Both the position numbers and the translations under genes were made by a program. 44,787 bases of DNA from the NCBI GenBank assembly GCA_964478425.1, contig CAYZIB010000010.1, positions 1 to 44,787 on the forward strand, in the 5' to 3' direction. Positions within the stretch are counted from its first letter, which is position 1. Each line of letters starts with the position of its first letter. Of the stretch, positions 32,963 through 42,087 are shown piece after piece. The notes under the pieces are model-generated. The model saw nothing but the letters and a program-made list of their open reading frames with translations. It ran no database searches and was not told where the DNA came from. Source of the stretch: CAYZIB01 sp964478425. Its GTDB lineage: Bacteria; Bacillota_I; Bacilli_A; Acholeplasmatales; WRBM01.

Positions 32963-34222
32963 ATGAAGAAAAAAGATAATTGGTTAAAATTAGATAATGC
33001 TGCAAAAGTCTTTCCTTACATTTCTAATAATAATACATCAAATGTTTTTAGAGTGTCTTATGTTTTAAAAGAAAAAATCAATAATTTAATTTTACAAGAG
33101 GCAGTATCTGATTTAAAAGACAGATTTCCTACTTTCTTTGTTAAATTAAAAAAAGGTGCTTTTTGGTTTTATTTTGAAAGTAATGATAATGAATTTTGTG
33201 TTAAGCCAGAATCACCGTTTGTTTGTGATTATAAAAATAATGATTATAAATATTTTTTAGATATTTTTTATTATGAAAATAGAATTTCTGTTGAGGTATT
33301 TCATGCAATTGGTGATGCATCTGGGGCGATTCAATTATTGAATGCTATATTATATAGATATTTAGTTTTATTAGGAAAAGATATAAAAGATAAAGAGAAT
33401 AAAATAATTTTATTTGATTCAGAAATTAGGCAATTAGAGTTAGAAGATTCGTTTAATAAATATTTTTCTAATAGCAAAAATAAAAGATTAACACCAAATA
33501 AAGCTCATAGAATTAAAGGAACAAAATTTGATATTAATGGACAAGGGATAATATCTGGTGTTATGGATGTTTCTGAGATAAAAAAAATATCAAATCAATA
33601 TAATGCTACTATCACCGAATTTTTGGTTGCTGTTTTATTAAAAAGTGTCTTTATGTATGTGAAAACAAGTAAAAAACCAATTAATATTTTTGTCCCTGTA
33701 AACTTAAGAAAATATTTTGATTCAGAGACATTAAGAAATTTTTCTTTATATATTTATATTTCTAAAATGATTGATGAAAGTAATATAGAAGAATTATTAA
33801 AGTTTATTAAAATTCAATTTAAAGAACAATTAGAAAAAGAAAATTTACAAACAACACTAGATTCAAATGTTAAATTAGAAAAAATATTTGCCTTAAGATT
33901 TTGCCCACTTTTTTTAAAAACACTTTTATTTAAATTAGGTTATGGAATTATTGCTGGAGGACTAGAAACAATGTCTTTATCTAATTTGGGAAAAATAGAT
34001 CTTCCAGAATGTTTAAATGAACATATAAATTATGCTGAATTTATTATAGGCGCTGGTAATGATTCTACAAATAATCTTGGAATAATTACAGTAAATAATA
34101 AAATATGTATGAGCTTTTCAAGAAAAATAAAAGAAACAGAAATAGAAAAATATTTCTTTAGGCAATTAAAAGATTATGGCGTAGATATAACAATTATAAC
34201 AAACAGATGGGAGGAAATTTAA
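32963..34222 (+). CDS. Condensation-domain-like acyltransferase (alcohol acetyltransferase type)
   Basis: About 419 residues with the chloramphenicol-acetyltransferase/condensation fold signs: N-terminal strand-helix pattern (VFRVSYVLKE, LQEAVSDLKDRFPTF), the catalytic HxxxD in VFHAIGDASG (His114, Asp118), and a later NIFVPVNLRKYF with SLSNLG. Such enzymes transfer acyl groups from CoA or a carrier to an alcohol or amine; the substrates here are unknown. The upstream ATG (32951) is almost on top of AAAGGA, so 32963 is preferred. Its stop overlaps the next gene (TAATG); a pairing of this type with a zinc-ribbon membrane protein suggests joint work on a lipid or surface compound, by inference. 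Confidence 0.7.
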   Translation: MKKKDNWLKLDNAAKVFPYISNNNTSNVFRVSYVLKEKINNLILQEAVSDLKDRFPTFFVKLKKGAFWFYFESNDNEFCVKPESPFVCDYKNNDYKYFLDIFYYENRISVEVFHAIGDASGAIQLLNAILYRYLVLLGKDIKDKENKIILFDSEIRQLELEDSFNKYFSNSKNKRLTPNKAHRIKGTKFDINGQGIISGVMDVSEIKKISNQYNATITEFLVAVLLKSVFMYVKTSKKPINIFVPVNLRKYFDSETLRNFSLYIYISKMIDESNIEELLKFIKIQFKEQLEKENLQTTLDSNVKLEKIFALRFCPLFLKTLLFKLGYGIIAGGLETMSLSNLGKIDLPECLNEHINYAEFIIGAGNDSTNNLGIITVNNKICMSFSRKIKETEIEKYFFRQLKDYGVDITIITNRWEEI

Positions 34223-34872
34223 TGTATTGCAAACATTGTAAAATGGAAATAATAACTAATGTTTCTGATTGCCCGTTGTGTAAAAAAAGATTAATAGATG
34301 ATAATTTAAAATTAGAATCATATCCAAGTTTGAATAAATATCATAAAACAAAAAAATTAGCATTTAAAATTATAAAATTTATATTTTTAGTTGTATGTTT
34401 AGTATCTGGATTGATTAATTATTTAACATTTAATGATTCTTATTGGAGTTTAATTGTTATTGCGTGTCTTTGTACAGTTTTATTTTTCTTTAAAATAACT
34501 TTTAAACCAGGTTTTAAGATAGACAAATATATATATTACATGTCAATTTTAATTTCTATTTTATTATTGGTGATTAATTATTTTACAGAATATAAATTTT
34601 CATGGAGTATTAATTATGTTGTTCCGTTGATTTTTTCATTTGGATTATTATTGTTAGATGTTTTATCTATATGCTCCAAAAAATTTTTTAATAGATCAAT
34701 TGGTAAAATATTTGTTTTATCAATAATTAATATTATTTTTGTGATATTTGATTTTGTTAAATGGACACATATTGTTTCTTTTTCTCTTGCAATTTTTACT
34801 GTTTTATTATTTCTAGTTTTTGATTATGATTTAATAAAACAAGAATTAATAAAAAGATTTCATTCTAGATGA
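34222..34872 (+). CDS. Zinc-ribbon multi-pass membrane protein (DUF6320-like)
   Basis: About 216 residues. An N-terminal zinc ribbon (C-x2-C in MYCKHC and C-x2-C in CPLC) is followed by six or more hydrophobic spans arranged as hairpins and a basic tail (KRFHSR). I recall families of this shape next to condensation-type acyltransferases; the DUF6320 name is from memory and not checked. A cytosolic zinc ribbon with membrane helices could dock the partner acyltransferase at the membrane. Its ATG shares a base with the preceding stop; GGAGG lies 8 bases upstream. The next gene begins 11 bases later. Confidence 0.6.
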   Translation: MYCKHCKMEIITNVSDCPLCKKRLIDDNLKLESYPSLNKYHKTKKLAFKIIKFIFLVVCLVSGLINYLTFNDSYWSLIVIACLCTVLFFFKITFKPGFKIDKYIYYMSILISILLLVINYFTEYKFSWSINYVVPLIFSFGLLLLDVLSICSKKFFNRSIGKIFVLSIINIIFVIFDFVKWTHIVSFSLAIFTVLLFLVFDYDLIKQELIKRFHSR

Positions 34873-34883
34873 GAGGTGTTAAA

Positions 34884-36281
34884 ATGACGATAGATGATTT
34901 AAAAATAAAACAAGAAATAAAAAAGGCTTTTTTAGAAATGGGATATAATGAATTGATGGAAATTCAAGAAAAATCTATTCCGTTAATTTTGAAAGGATCA
35001 GATGTTATAGGACAAGCTAAAACCGGAACTGGAAAAACAATTGCGTTTGCTATTCCTTTAATTGAAATGTCTAGTGAAAAAAATTCAAACATTGAACATA
35101 TAATTATCGCTCCTACAAGAGAACTTGTAATTCAAATAAAAAATGAAATAAATAAACTATTAAAATATTCTAAAATAAAAGTAATACCTATTACTGGAGG
35201 AGTAGATTACGTAAAAGAAGCTAAATTAATAAAAACTAAACCAAATATTGTTGTTGCAACGCCAGGTAGATTGCTTGACCATTTAAATAATCATAGAATT
35301 GATATAAGTCAAATATTAAGTTTAACTCTAGATGAAGCAGATGAAATGTTACAAATAGGATTTAAAGAAGAATTAGATATGATTTTAGATTTTATGCCTA
35401 AAAAAAGGCAATCATTATTGTTTTCTGCAACAATGAATAAAGATGTTTATGATATTATTAATAAGTTAACAAAAAATCCTTTAAAAGTTTCAGTTAGTGA
35501 AGGATTAGAAACTACTTCTTCTGTTTTACAATATGGAATAATTTTAGAAGAAAAAGAAAAATTTAGAACATTAATCCGTTTTTTAGAAGTAGAAAATTAT
35601 AATAGTGTTTTGATTTTTGGACGAACAAAAAAAAGAGTTGATGAATTAACAAAAGCCTTGTGTGATTTAAAAATAGAAGCAAAAGCTTTGCATGGAGATC
35701 TTAATCAAAGAGAACGAGAAAGAACTATGGAAGGGTTTAAAAATGGTTTATTTAAATGTTTAGTTGCAACAGATGTAGCTGCTAGAGGTATTCATGTTAA
35801 TGATATAAGCGTTGTATTTAATTTTGATTTACCACAGGAAATAGAATATTATGTTCATAGAATTGGAAGAACTGGAAGAGCAGGTAAAATTGGTAAATCA
35901 ATTAGTTTTATTAGGCCGTGTGAATTAGAACATGTAAAATTAATAGAAGAAAAAACAAATTCTAAAATCGAATTTATTAAAGTTCCAAGTATGGAAGATG
36001 TAAAAAAAATAAAAAATAAAAATTTAAAGCAAAGTATAGTTGAAATGATTGAAAATGCTGATAATAAAAGATATTTTGATTTAGCAGATGAATTAATAAA
36101 TGATTATGGTGCTAAATTAGTTATTGCGGCATTGTTAAATAAGATTAGTCCTAAAACTCAAATATCAAAAGTTAGTTTATCAGGAGAACCTCCTGTAAGA
36201 ACTAAAATTATTAGAAAAAAAACTAAAAAGGAAATAAAACAAAATAATAGAAAGAATAAATATAGCTCAAAAAAAAGATAA
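34884..36281 (+). CDS. DEAD-box RNA helicase (CshA/DeaD type)
   Basis: About 465 residues. The helicase motifs are all present: Q motif region (MEIQEKSIPLIL), I AKTGTGKT, Ia PTRELV, Ib TPGRLL, II DEAD in LDEADEML, III SAT, IV LIFGRTKK, V ATDVAARGI and VI HRIGRTGRAG. A dimerisation/RBD-like segment and a basic tail (KKTKKEIKQNNRKN) follow. Such enzymes unwind RNA in ribosome assembly, degradosomes and cold adaptation. ATG at 34869 in frame is upstream of GAGGTG; ATG 34884 fits. Confidence 0.93.
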   Translation: MTIDDLKIKQEIKKAFLEMGYNELMEIQEKSIPLILKGSDVIGQAKTGTGKTIAFAIPLIEMSSEKNSNIEHIIIAPTRELVIQIKNEINKLLKYSKIKVIPITGGVDYVKEAKLIKTKPNIVVATPGRLLDHLNNHRIDISQILSLTLDEADEMLQIGFKEELDMILDFMPKKRQSLLFSATMNKDVYDIINKLTKNPLKVSVSEGLETTSSVLQYGIILEEKEKFRTLIRFLEVENYNSVLIFGRTKKRVDELTKALCDLKIEAKALHGDLNQRERERTMEGFKNGLFKCLVATDVAARGIHVNDISVVFNFDLPQEIEYYVHRIGRTGRAGKIGKSISFIRPCELEHVKLIEEKTNSKIEFIKVPSMEDVKKIKNKNLKQSIVEMIENADNKRYFDLADELINDYGAKLVIAALLNKISPKTQISKVSLSGEPPVRTKIIRKKTKKEIKQNNRKNKYSSKKR

Positions 36282-36293
36282 TATATTTATAGT

Positions 36294-36322
36294 TTGACAA
36301 ATAAAATCAAATTGTATAAAAT
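36294..36322 (+). promoter_or_regulatory. Promoter of the 161-residue membrane protein gene
   Basis: TTGACA (36294-36299), 17 bases, TAAAAT (36317-36322); a strong-looking sigma-A promoter, followed by AAAAGGAGAG. Confidence 0.8.
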
Positions 36323-36350
36323 ATACTAAACGAAAAGGAGAGTTATTATT

Positions 36351-36836
36351 ATGAAGAAAAAAAATAAAGAATTAATTAAATTATTGACATTAATAGTCTT
36401 TTTATTAGGGGTATTAGCATTTGTTACTATTTTCTTTACTGCAATTAAAATAAATGATGGTGATGCATATACAGGTTTACAAATTGCATTTGGATATGAA
36501 GAAGGTAATGTTATAACAGTTAAAATTCTTAAGTTTAATTTTCTTGTAGCATTAAGTTATATTTTACCTGTAGTTGGTGGAGTTCTTGGATGCTTATCAT
36601 TTAAAGGAAAAGGAAAACTTTCTTGTTTAGTATCTTCATTATTATTAGTTGCTGGTGGAGTATTATTATTTTTTATACCATCATTCTTTGTTAATGGTAT
36701 AGTTTCTGATTTTTTAAAACAACTAGTTGAATTAGGAAAAGATTATATTACTTTAAGCGTGTTTGTTTATGTTGGTGCAATTTTATCAATTGTTGGTGGA
36801 GTTATTAATTTATATAAATTAACACTTGTAAAATAA
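36351..36836 (+). CDS. Four-span membrane protein of unknown function
   Basis: 161 residues, not recognised. Four hydrophobic segments (about 10-30, 63-82, 90-112 and 137-157) with glycine-rich helices (ILPVVGGVLGCL, YVGAILSIVGGVIN); a 30-residue loop between spans 1 and 2 contains DGDAYTGLQIAFGYEEGN and is probably outside. No motif. Transcribed alone from a near-consensus promoter and stopped by a long hairpin, so probably well expressed. AAAGGAGAG ribosome site. Confidence 0.65.
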   Translation: MKKKNKELIKLLTLIVFLLGVLAFVTIFFTAIKINDGDAYTGLQIAFGYEEGNVITVKILKFNFLVALSYILPVVGGVLGCLSFKGKGKLSCLVSSLLLVAGGVLLFFIPSFFVNGIVSDFLKQLVELGKDYITLSVFVYVGAILSIVGGVINLYKLTLVK

Positions 36837-36856
36837 ATAAGTAAAATTAAAAATAA

Positions 36857-36896
36857 AAATATTTATAATTCTTTTGGGTTATAAATATTTTTTTTA
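36857..36896 (+). terminator. Terminator with 12-bp stem
   Basis: AAATATTTATAA pairs perfectly with TTATAAATATTT around a 10-base loop (TTCTTTTGGG) and is followed by T-run. Confidence 0.85.
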
Positions 36897-36927
36897 TTTA
36901 TATATATTTATATTGAATAAAAAATCT

Positions 36928-36935
36928 GTTATAAT
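36928..36935 (+). promoter_or_regulatory. Extended -10 promoter of the SWIM-SNF2 helicase gene
   Basis: TGTTATAAT ends at 36935 (hexamer 36930-36935); a weak TTTATA lies 17 bases upstream. Confidence 0.55.
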
Positions 36936-36955
36936 AAAACTTTAGAGGTGTTTTT

Positions 36956-39900
36956 ATGAAAATGACATTAGAATCAATAAGAAAAAATGTTCCAATAGAT
37001 ATTTATAAAAAAGCTTTTGAGCTATCTAATTTTATAGATAGTTCTTTAATAACAAACGAATATATAAAAAAATTTGATTGCATTAAATTTAAATATGATT
37101 TTTTTGATGATAATAGTAACAAAGTATTTATTATGATAGATGAAGATAATGAAGTTGTTATGAGTAATTGTACATGTGACAAATTTCATGATAATTCTTA
37201 TTGTGTTCATAGCATCGCATTAGCTTTAAGTATTATTTTTCATCACTTAAATGATTCTTTTGTAATAAAGAAAGATAATAGTTCAATTTTAAATTATATT
37301 GATGATACAATATCTAATTTTAAATCAAAATCAAATTTAATATTGATTCCAATTATTTATAAAAAAAGTGATAATAATATTTATTTAACTTTAGATATTA
37401 TTATCGAAAATAAGAGATATAAAATTAATGATTTTAAAAATTTTCTTCATACATTAAAAAATTATTCAAAAATAACTATTTCAAAGTATCAATTTAATAA
37501 TTTCATAGATAATTATGAATTACAATCAAGAGCATTAATAAATATGTTATTAAAAATATCTACTTTAAATATTTTTAAAGATGAAATATTAATAGAAGAA
37601 ATATTTTTAGATGAATTATTCTTTATATATAAGGGATCAAAAATTATTGTTTTAGAAAATAATAATGAAAGATTTATTAATGTTTTGTTAGATGATGGTA
37701 ATTTGGTTGTAAAATTAAAGAACTTTACAATTAAATTTGATTATTATGATATTTTATTTTTAGGGAAAGAAAATATATATTATATTGAAAATAATAATTT
37801 AATTAAAATAGGTTTTTTAAATGATCAAATCAAGCGAATATTATATGAAACAATTTATAAAGAAAAATATATTAATATAAAAAATAATATGGATGTATTT
37901 TTAAATAATATTTATTCATATTTAAAAAAATATATCGAAATAGATCAACAATTTTTAAAAAAATATGAGATAAAAAAATTAAAAATAAATTCATATTTGA
38001 ATTATATTAATAAAAAAGTATTTTTAAAATATGATTTAATTGTAGATGGAAATAAGGTTGACCAAATAATAGAAGTTTATTTAAATCAAATATATGAAAA
38101 CTATAAAAAAACACTTTATGAATTAGGGTTTGTTTTGATTAATGATTCATTTTTATTAAATAATACAAATAAAATAGGATTATTAATTAAAGGAGATTAT
38201 AATATTTTAGAAAATTTTGGAGAAGTTTATTTATCAGATAGTATAAATAAAATTAAAATTAAAAATAAATTTGATTATAAGATAAATATAAAATATAATA
38301 ATGGATTATTGAATTTAGAAACTAAATATAATTTTACAGATGAACAAATAAAAAAAATAATTGAAAATTATAATGCTAATAATAAATATGTTTTTTTAAA
38401 TGATGACACAATTTTTGATATTGATAATAATTTTAAAACATATGTAAAAACATTAAAAGATTTTAATTTGGATTATACAAGAGTAAATAAAAAAGAAGAA
38501 AAACCTTTATATGAAATATTAAAAATTAACAGTCAAAATTTAAAATATTTTAATATAGATGACAAATTAAAAAAAATTTTAAATGAAATATCAGACTATA
38601 AAAAATTAAATTTTGAATTGCCTAGTAAATTAAAAAATGTTTTGAGAAATTATCAGATTGAAGCATTTAATTGGTTAAAGGTTTTAACAAAATATAATTT
38701 TTCTGGAATATTAGCAGATGAAATGGGACTTGGTAAAAGTTTAGAGATAATAAGTTTAATTTTAAGCGATGAAATTATAAAACCAACATTAATAGTTGTT
38801 CCTGCAAGTTTGATTTATAATTGGAAAAATGAGTTTAATAAATGGGATGAATCAATTGTAGTTACGCCAATTATTGGTAATAAAGAAGAAAGAGAAAAAA
38901 TAATATACAATATTAAATCTGATGAAAAAGTTGTTTATATTACATCATATGACTTATTAAAAAGAGATGTTTTTGTTTATAATAAAATATTTAGATTTTT
39001 GATCATTGATGAAGCGCAATTTATAAAAAATGAACATGCAAAAAAATCTAAGGCTGTAAAAAAAATATCTTCTGAAATAAGATTTTCTTTAACCGGTACA
39101 CCAATTGAAAATTCTATTAGTGATTTATTTAGTATATTTGATTTTTTAATGCCTGGGTATTTAGTTAAAGAAGATGTATTTCAAAATAATAATTATTTGG
39201 AAAACAATTTTGATGAAAAAAAATATTTAATAACAAAAATTAGTCCTTTTATTTTAAGAAGAACAAAAAAAGATTGTTTAAATGATTTGCCTTTAAAACT
39301 TGAAGAAACTTATTATTGTAAATTAGAAAAAGATCAAAGAATGATATATGATGCTTTTTTATTAAAAACTCAAAAAGAATTTGAAAATAACTATAATAGA
39401 ATTAATGTTTTATCTAATATACTAAGATTAAGGCAAATTTGTGTTCATCCAAAATTGGTATTTAGTAATTATACTAATGATAGTTCTAAAATTGAACTTG
39501 CATTTACATTAATTTTAAAGGCCATAAATGAAGGACATAAAATAGTAGTTTTCAGTCAGTTTACTTCTGCTTTTAGATTTTTAAAAGAAAAATTTAATGA
39601 TAATATGATTTCATTTTTTGAATTAACTGGTAAAACTAAACCAGAAGAAAGAATAAAAATGGTTGATAACTTTAATAACCAAGATAATATTAAGGTATTT
39701 TTGGTTTCATTAAAAGCGGGTGGATTTGGATTAAATCTTGTAGGAGCTGATGTTGCAATTCATTTAGATCCTTGGTGGAATTTAGCTTTAGAAAATCAGG
39801 CTAGTGATAGAATACATAGAATTGGACAGATGAAAAAAGTTCAAATTATAAAACTTATTGCATCTGATACAATTGAAGAAAAAGTAATAGAATTACAAAA

Positions 39901-39991
39901 TAATAAAAAAGCATTATTTGATTTTATTATTAAAAATGAAAATACGCAAAAAAAACTAACAGATGATGATATTAAATATATATTAAGTTAG
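36956..39991 (+). CDS. SNF2 family DNA translocase/helicase with SWIM zinc finger
   Basis: 1011 residues. The N-terminal SWIM finger has CTC...C-x-H (Cys72, Cys74, Cys83, His85). A long Asn/Lys-rich middle region (about 100-545) is the usual helicase-associated part. From about 555 the SNF2 core follows: LADEMGLGKS (Walker A), DEAQ in LIIDEAQF, LTGTPIENS (III), then the C-terminal helicase lobe with VSLKAGGFGLNL, LDPWWNLALENQASDRIHRIGQ (VI). Bacterial SNF2-SWIM proteins are thought to remodel protein-DNA or RNA polymerase complexes; the target here is unknown. ATG after GAGGTG. Confidence 0.93.
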   Translation: MKMTLESIRKNVPIDIYKKAFELSNFIDSSLITNEYIKKFDCIKFKYDFFDDNSNKVFIMIDEDNEVVMSNCTCDKFHDNSYCVHSIALALSIIFHHLNDSFVIKKDNSSILNYIDDTISNFKSKSNLILIPIIYKKSDNNIYLTLDIIIENKRYKINDFKNFLHTLKNYSKITISKYQFNNFIDNYELQSRALINMLLKISTLNIFKDEILIEEIFLDELFFIYKGSKIIVLENNNERFINVLLDDGNLVVKLKNFTIKFDYYDILFLGKENIYYIENNNLIKIGFLNDQIKRILYETIYKEKYINIKNNMDVFLNNIYSYLKKYIEIDQQFLKKYEIKKLKINSYLNYINKKVFLKYDLIVDGNKVDQIIEVYLNQIYENYKKTLYELGFVLINDSFLLNNTNKIGLLIKGDYNILENFGEVYLSDSINKIKIKNKFDYKINIKYNNGLLNLETKYNFTDEQIKKIIENYNANNKYVFLNDDTIFDIDNNFKTYVKTLKDFNLDYTRVNKKEEKPLYEILKINSQNLKYFNIDDKLKKILNEISDYKKLNFELPSKLKNVLRNYQIEAFNWLKVLTKYNFSGILADEMGLGKSLEIISLILSDEIIKPTLIVVPASLIYNWKNEFNKWDESIVVTPIIGNKEEREKIIYNIKSDEKVVYITSYDLLKRDVFVYNKIFRFLIIDEAQFIKNEHAKKSKAVKKISSEIRFSLTGTPIENSISDLFSIFDFLMPGYLVKEDVFQNNNYLENNFDEKKYLITKISPFILRRTKKDCLNDLPLKLEETYYCKLEKDQRMIYDAFLLKTQKEFENNYNRINVLSNILRLRQICVHPKLVFSNYTNDSSKIELAFTLILKAINEGHKIVVFSQFTSAFRFLKEKFNDNMISFFELTGKTKPEERIKMVDNFNNQDNIKVFLVSLKAGGFGLNLVGADVAIHLDPWWNLALENQASDRIHRIGQMKKVQIIKLIASDTIEEKVIELQNNKKALFDFIIKNENTQKKLTDDDIKYILS

Positions 39992-40002
39992 AATGGATTT
40001 TA

Positions 40003-40011
40003 TGATATAAT
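40003..40011 (+). promoter_or_regulatory. Extended -10 promoter of the CDF-ispDF operon
   Basis: TGATATAAT (hexamer 40006-40011), 18 bases before the ATG at 40029. It overlaps the region just behind the SNF2 stop codon. Confidence 0.65.
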
Positions 40012-40028
40012 AGTTGTGGAGTGGAAAT

Positions 40029-41195
40029 ATGATAGATTTAATAGTAAGATTATTTATAAAAAATTATAAAGATATTGATGATTCTAATGTTAGAAATGCA
40101 TATGGAAAATTATCTGGAATAATTGGAATAACAACTAACTTTATTTTATTTATTATTAAAATAATTGGAGGACTTATCTCTAATTCAATAAGCATTATTA
40201 CAGATGCTATAAATAATTTGTCAGATATGGGAAGTTCGTTATTAACTTTAGTTGGATTTAAATTATCTGGAAAACCAGCAGATGAAAAGCATCCTTTTGG
40301 ACATGAAAGAATGGAATATATTACTGGTTTAATTATTTCGTTTGTTATTTTATTTATTGGAGGACAATTTTTTGTAACTTCGATTAATAAAATAATTAAT
40401 CCAGAAATTGTTACATATTCTATATTAACAATTAGTTTACTTATAATTTCAATATTAATAAAAATATTTCAAGGAATATTTTATAAAAAATGTGGTAAAA
40501 AAATTAATTCTTTAGCTTTAATAGCATCTTCTAGTGATTCTTTTTTTGATTGCTTATCAACTTTAGTTATTTTAATTGGTGCAATTATTTCTATTGTTTT
40601 TAATATTAATATAGATGGATATATGGGAATAATTGTTGCAAGTTTTATATTATTTAATGGGTTAAAACTTGTAAAAGATACAATTGATCCTTTGTTAGGA
40701 ACAACATTAGATTTAAAAACATTAAATTTAGTTTTAAATGATATATCTAAATATGAAGGTGTATTAGGATATCATGATATTGTATGTCATATGTATGGAC
40801 CAAAAAAATGTTTTATGTCACTACATATTGAAATGTCTGCTTTAACTGATCCGTTAATTAGCCATGAATTAATTGATAAAATAGAAACAGATATAAAAAA
40901 TAAATATAATATTGAACTTGTTGTTCATTATGATCCAATAACAAATGATGAAACTACAATTGTTTTAAAAGAACGAATCAAAGAAATTATTAAAAATTTA
41001 GATGAAACATTAGAGTTTCATGATTTTAGAGTTGTTAAAGGAATCAATAGAACTAATTTGGTTTTCGATGTAGTTATACCATTTAATTATAAAATGAAAA
41101 ACGAAGATATTTTAAAATATCTGGAAGAAAAAATAAATACTAACTCTGAAATGAAATATGTTTTAGTAATAAAATTTGATAATAAATTATATTGA
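40029..41195 (+). CDS. Cation diffusion facilitator family transporter
   Basis: A divalent metal-cation/proton antiporter of about 388 residues. Six spans are visible. Metal-site residues: TDAINNLSD (the span-2 D-x-x-N-N-x-x-D pattern) and SSDSFFDC (span 5, D-x3-D); the KHPFGHER stretch between spans 2 and 3 is conserved in CDF proteins. A long cytosolic C-terminal ferredoxin-like domain follows. Zinc, manganese, iron or cobalt cannot be told apart. A TTG 15 bases upstream is in frame, but ATG 40029 after GGAGTGG fits. First gene of the operon ending with ispDF. Confidence 0.93.
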   Translation: MIDLIVRLFIKNYKDIDDSNVRNAYGKLSGIIGITTNFILFIIKIIGGLISNSISIITDAINNLSDMGSSLLTLVGFKLSGKPADEKHPFGHERMEYITGLIISFVILFIGGQFFVTSINKIINPEIVTYSILTISLLIISILIKIFQGIFYKKCGKKINSLALIASSSDSFFDCLSTLVILIGAIISIVFNINIDGYMGIIVASFILFNGLKLVKDTIDPLLGTTLDLKTLNLVLNDISKYEGVLGYHDIVCHMYGPKKCFMSLHIEMSALTDPLISHELIDKIETDIKNKYNIELVVHYDPITNDETTIVLKERIKEIIKNLDETLEFHDFRVVKGINRTNLVFDVVIPFNYKMKNEDILKYLEEKINTNSEMKYVLVIKFDNKLY

Positions 41196-41205
41196 AGGTG
41201 ATTAA

Positions 41206-42087
41206 ATGCCCAAAAATGCATACAATTTTTTTATGAACCAATCAAGAGATTTAGAACTTGCTATATATAATACATTGTTTTTAAATGATGATAAAGAAAT
41301 GGTATTAGATTGTTTAACGATGTATCAAAATAATGATTTTGGATTTTCATTGATATTTTCTGATAGTACATCTAAAAAAAGTAATTATTATGATGCATAT
41401 AAAGCATTAAAAATATTATCACTAGTAGGATATAATGCATCTAATATGAATCCAACAATAAAAAATATGATTGATTCTTTATTTGAATATTTATATAAAA
41501 ATAAAAATGTAGTTCTATTTAAACCATTTAACAAGGAATATTTAAAATATCCACATGCTAAATATTTAGAATATGATGAAAACTTTAAATCGAATTTGTT
41601 TCCGACTGTAGGAATTATTGCTTATTCTTTAAATTTTATTACAAACAAAAATAAATATTATAAGATAATAAAAGAGTATGTTGATTATTTACTTTTAAAT
41701 ACAAATAATTTTGAATTACCTTGTTATGTACTTATAATGTACGAAGAATTATTTATGATGCTTGATAAATTAAATATTACTTATGATTTTGATTTGAAAA
41801 ACAAATTGAAAGAACAAATAAATTTTATAATTAAAAATAATGAAAATGATATTAATAATTTATTTTTAATTTGTGATAAATTTTATTTAGATGAAACAAC
41901 TAAACCAATACTTATTAATCTTTATCAAAAATTAATAAGTATGAGACTTCCTATGGGAGTTTGGGATTTTAACGTTTCTTGGGAAAATGATTTTCCAGAA
42001 CAAGAAATAGCTCAATTAAAAAATATAGCTAGTTATACTTTATATTGTTTGAAAAAGATAAAAGATAAGGAGGAAATTTTATGTTAA
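41206..42087 (+). CDS. Unknown protein resembling alpha/alpha-toroid (prenyltransferase/squalene-cyclase-like repeat) proteins
   Basis: 293 residues, soluble, helical. Near the N-terminus MYQNNDFGFS recalls the QNxDGGFG turn of prenyltransferase/squalene-cyclase toroids, and GVWDFNVSWENDFPE near the C-terminus recalls their G-x-W-D segments; helix pairs lie between. The catalytic DxDD of class II terpene cyclases is not present, so a cyclase is unlikely; a carbohydrate-, lipid- or peptide-binding toroid is possible. It overlaps the next gene by 7 bases and follows the CDF gene by 10, so it is expressed with ispDF. Family assignment is tentative. Confidence 0.5.
   Translation: MPKNAYNFFMNQSRDLELAIYNTLFLNDDKEMVLDCLTMYQNNDFGFSLIFSDSTSKKSNYYDAYKALKILSLVGYNASNMNPTIKNMIDSLFEYLYKNKNVVLFKPFNKEYLKYPHAKYLEYDENFKSNLFPTVGIIAYSLNFITNKNKYYKIIKEYVDYLLLNTNNFELPCYVLIMYEELFMMLDKLNITYDFDLKNKLKEQINFIIKNNENDINNLFLICDKFYLDETTKPILINLYQKLISMRLPMGVWDFNVSWENDFPEQEIAQLKNIASYTLYCLKKIKDKEEILC

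Noticed and set aside
41206..42087. Class II terpene cyclase (squalene-hopene type)
   Set aside because: The QNxDGGF-like turn is suggestive, but the catalytic DxDD and most QW repeats are absent and the chain is half the usual length.
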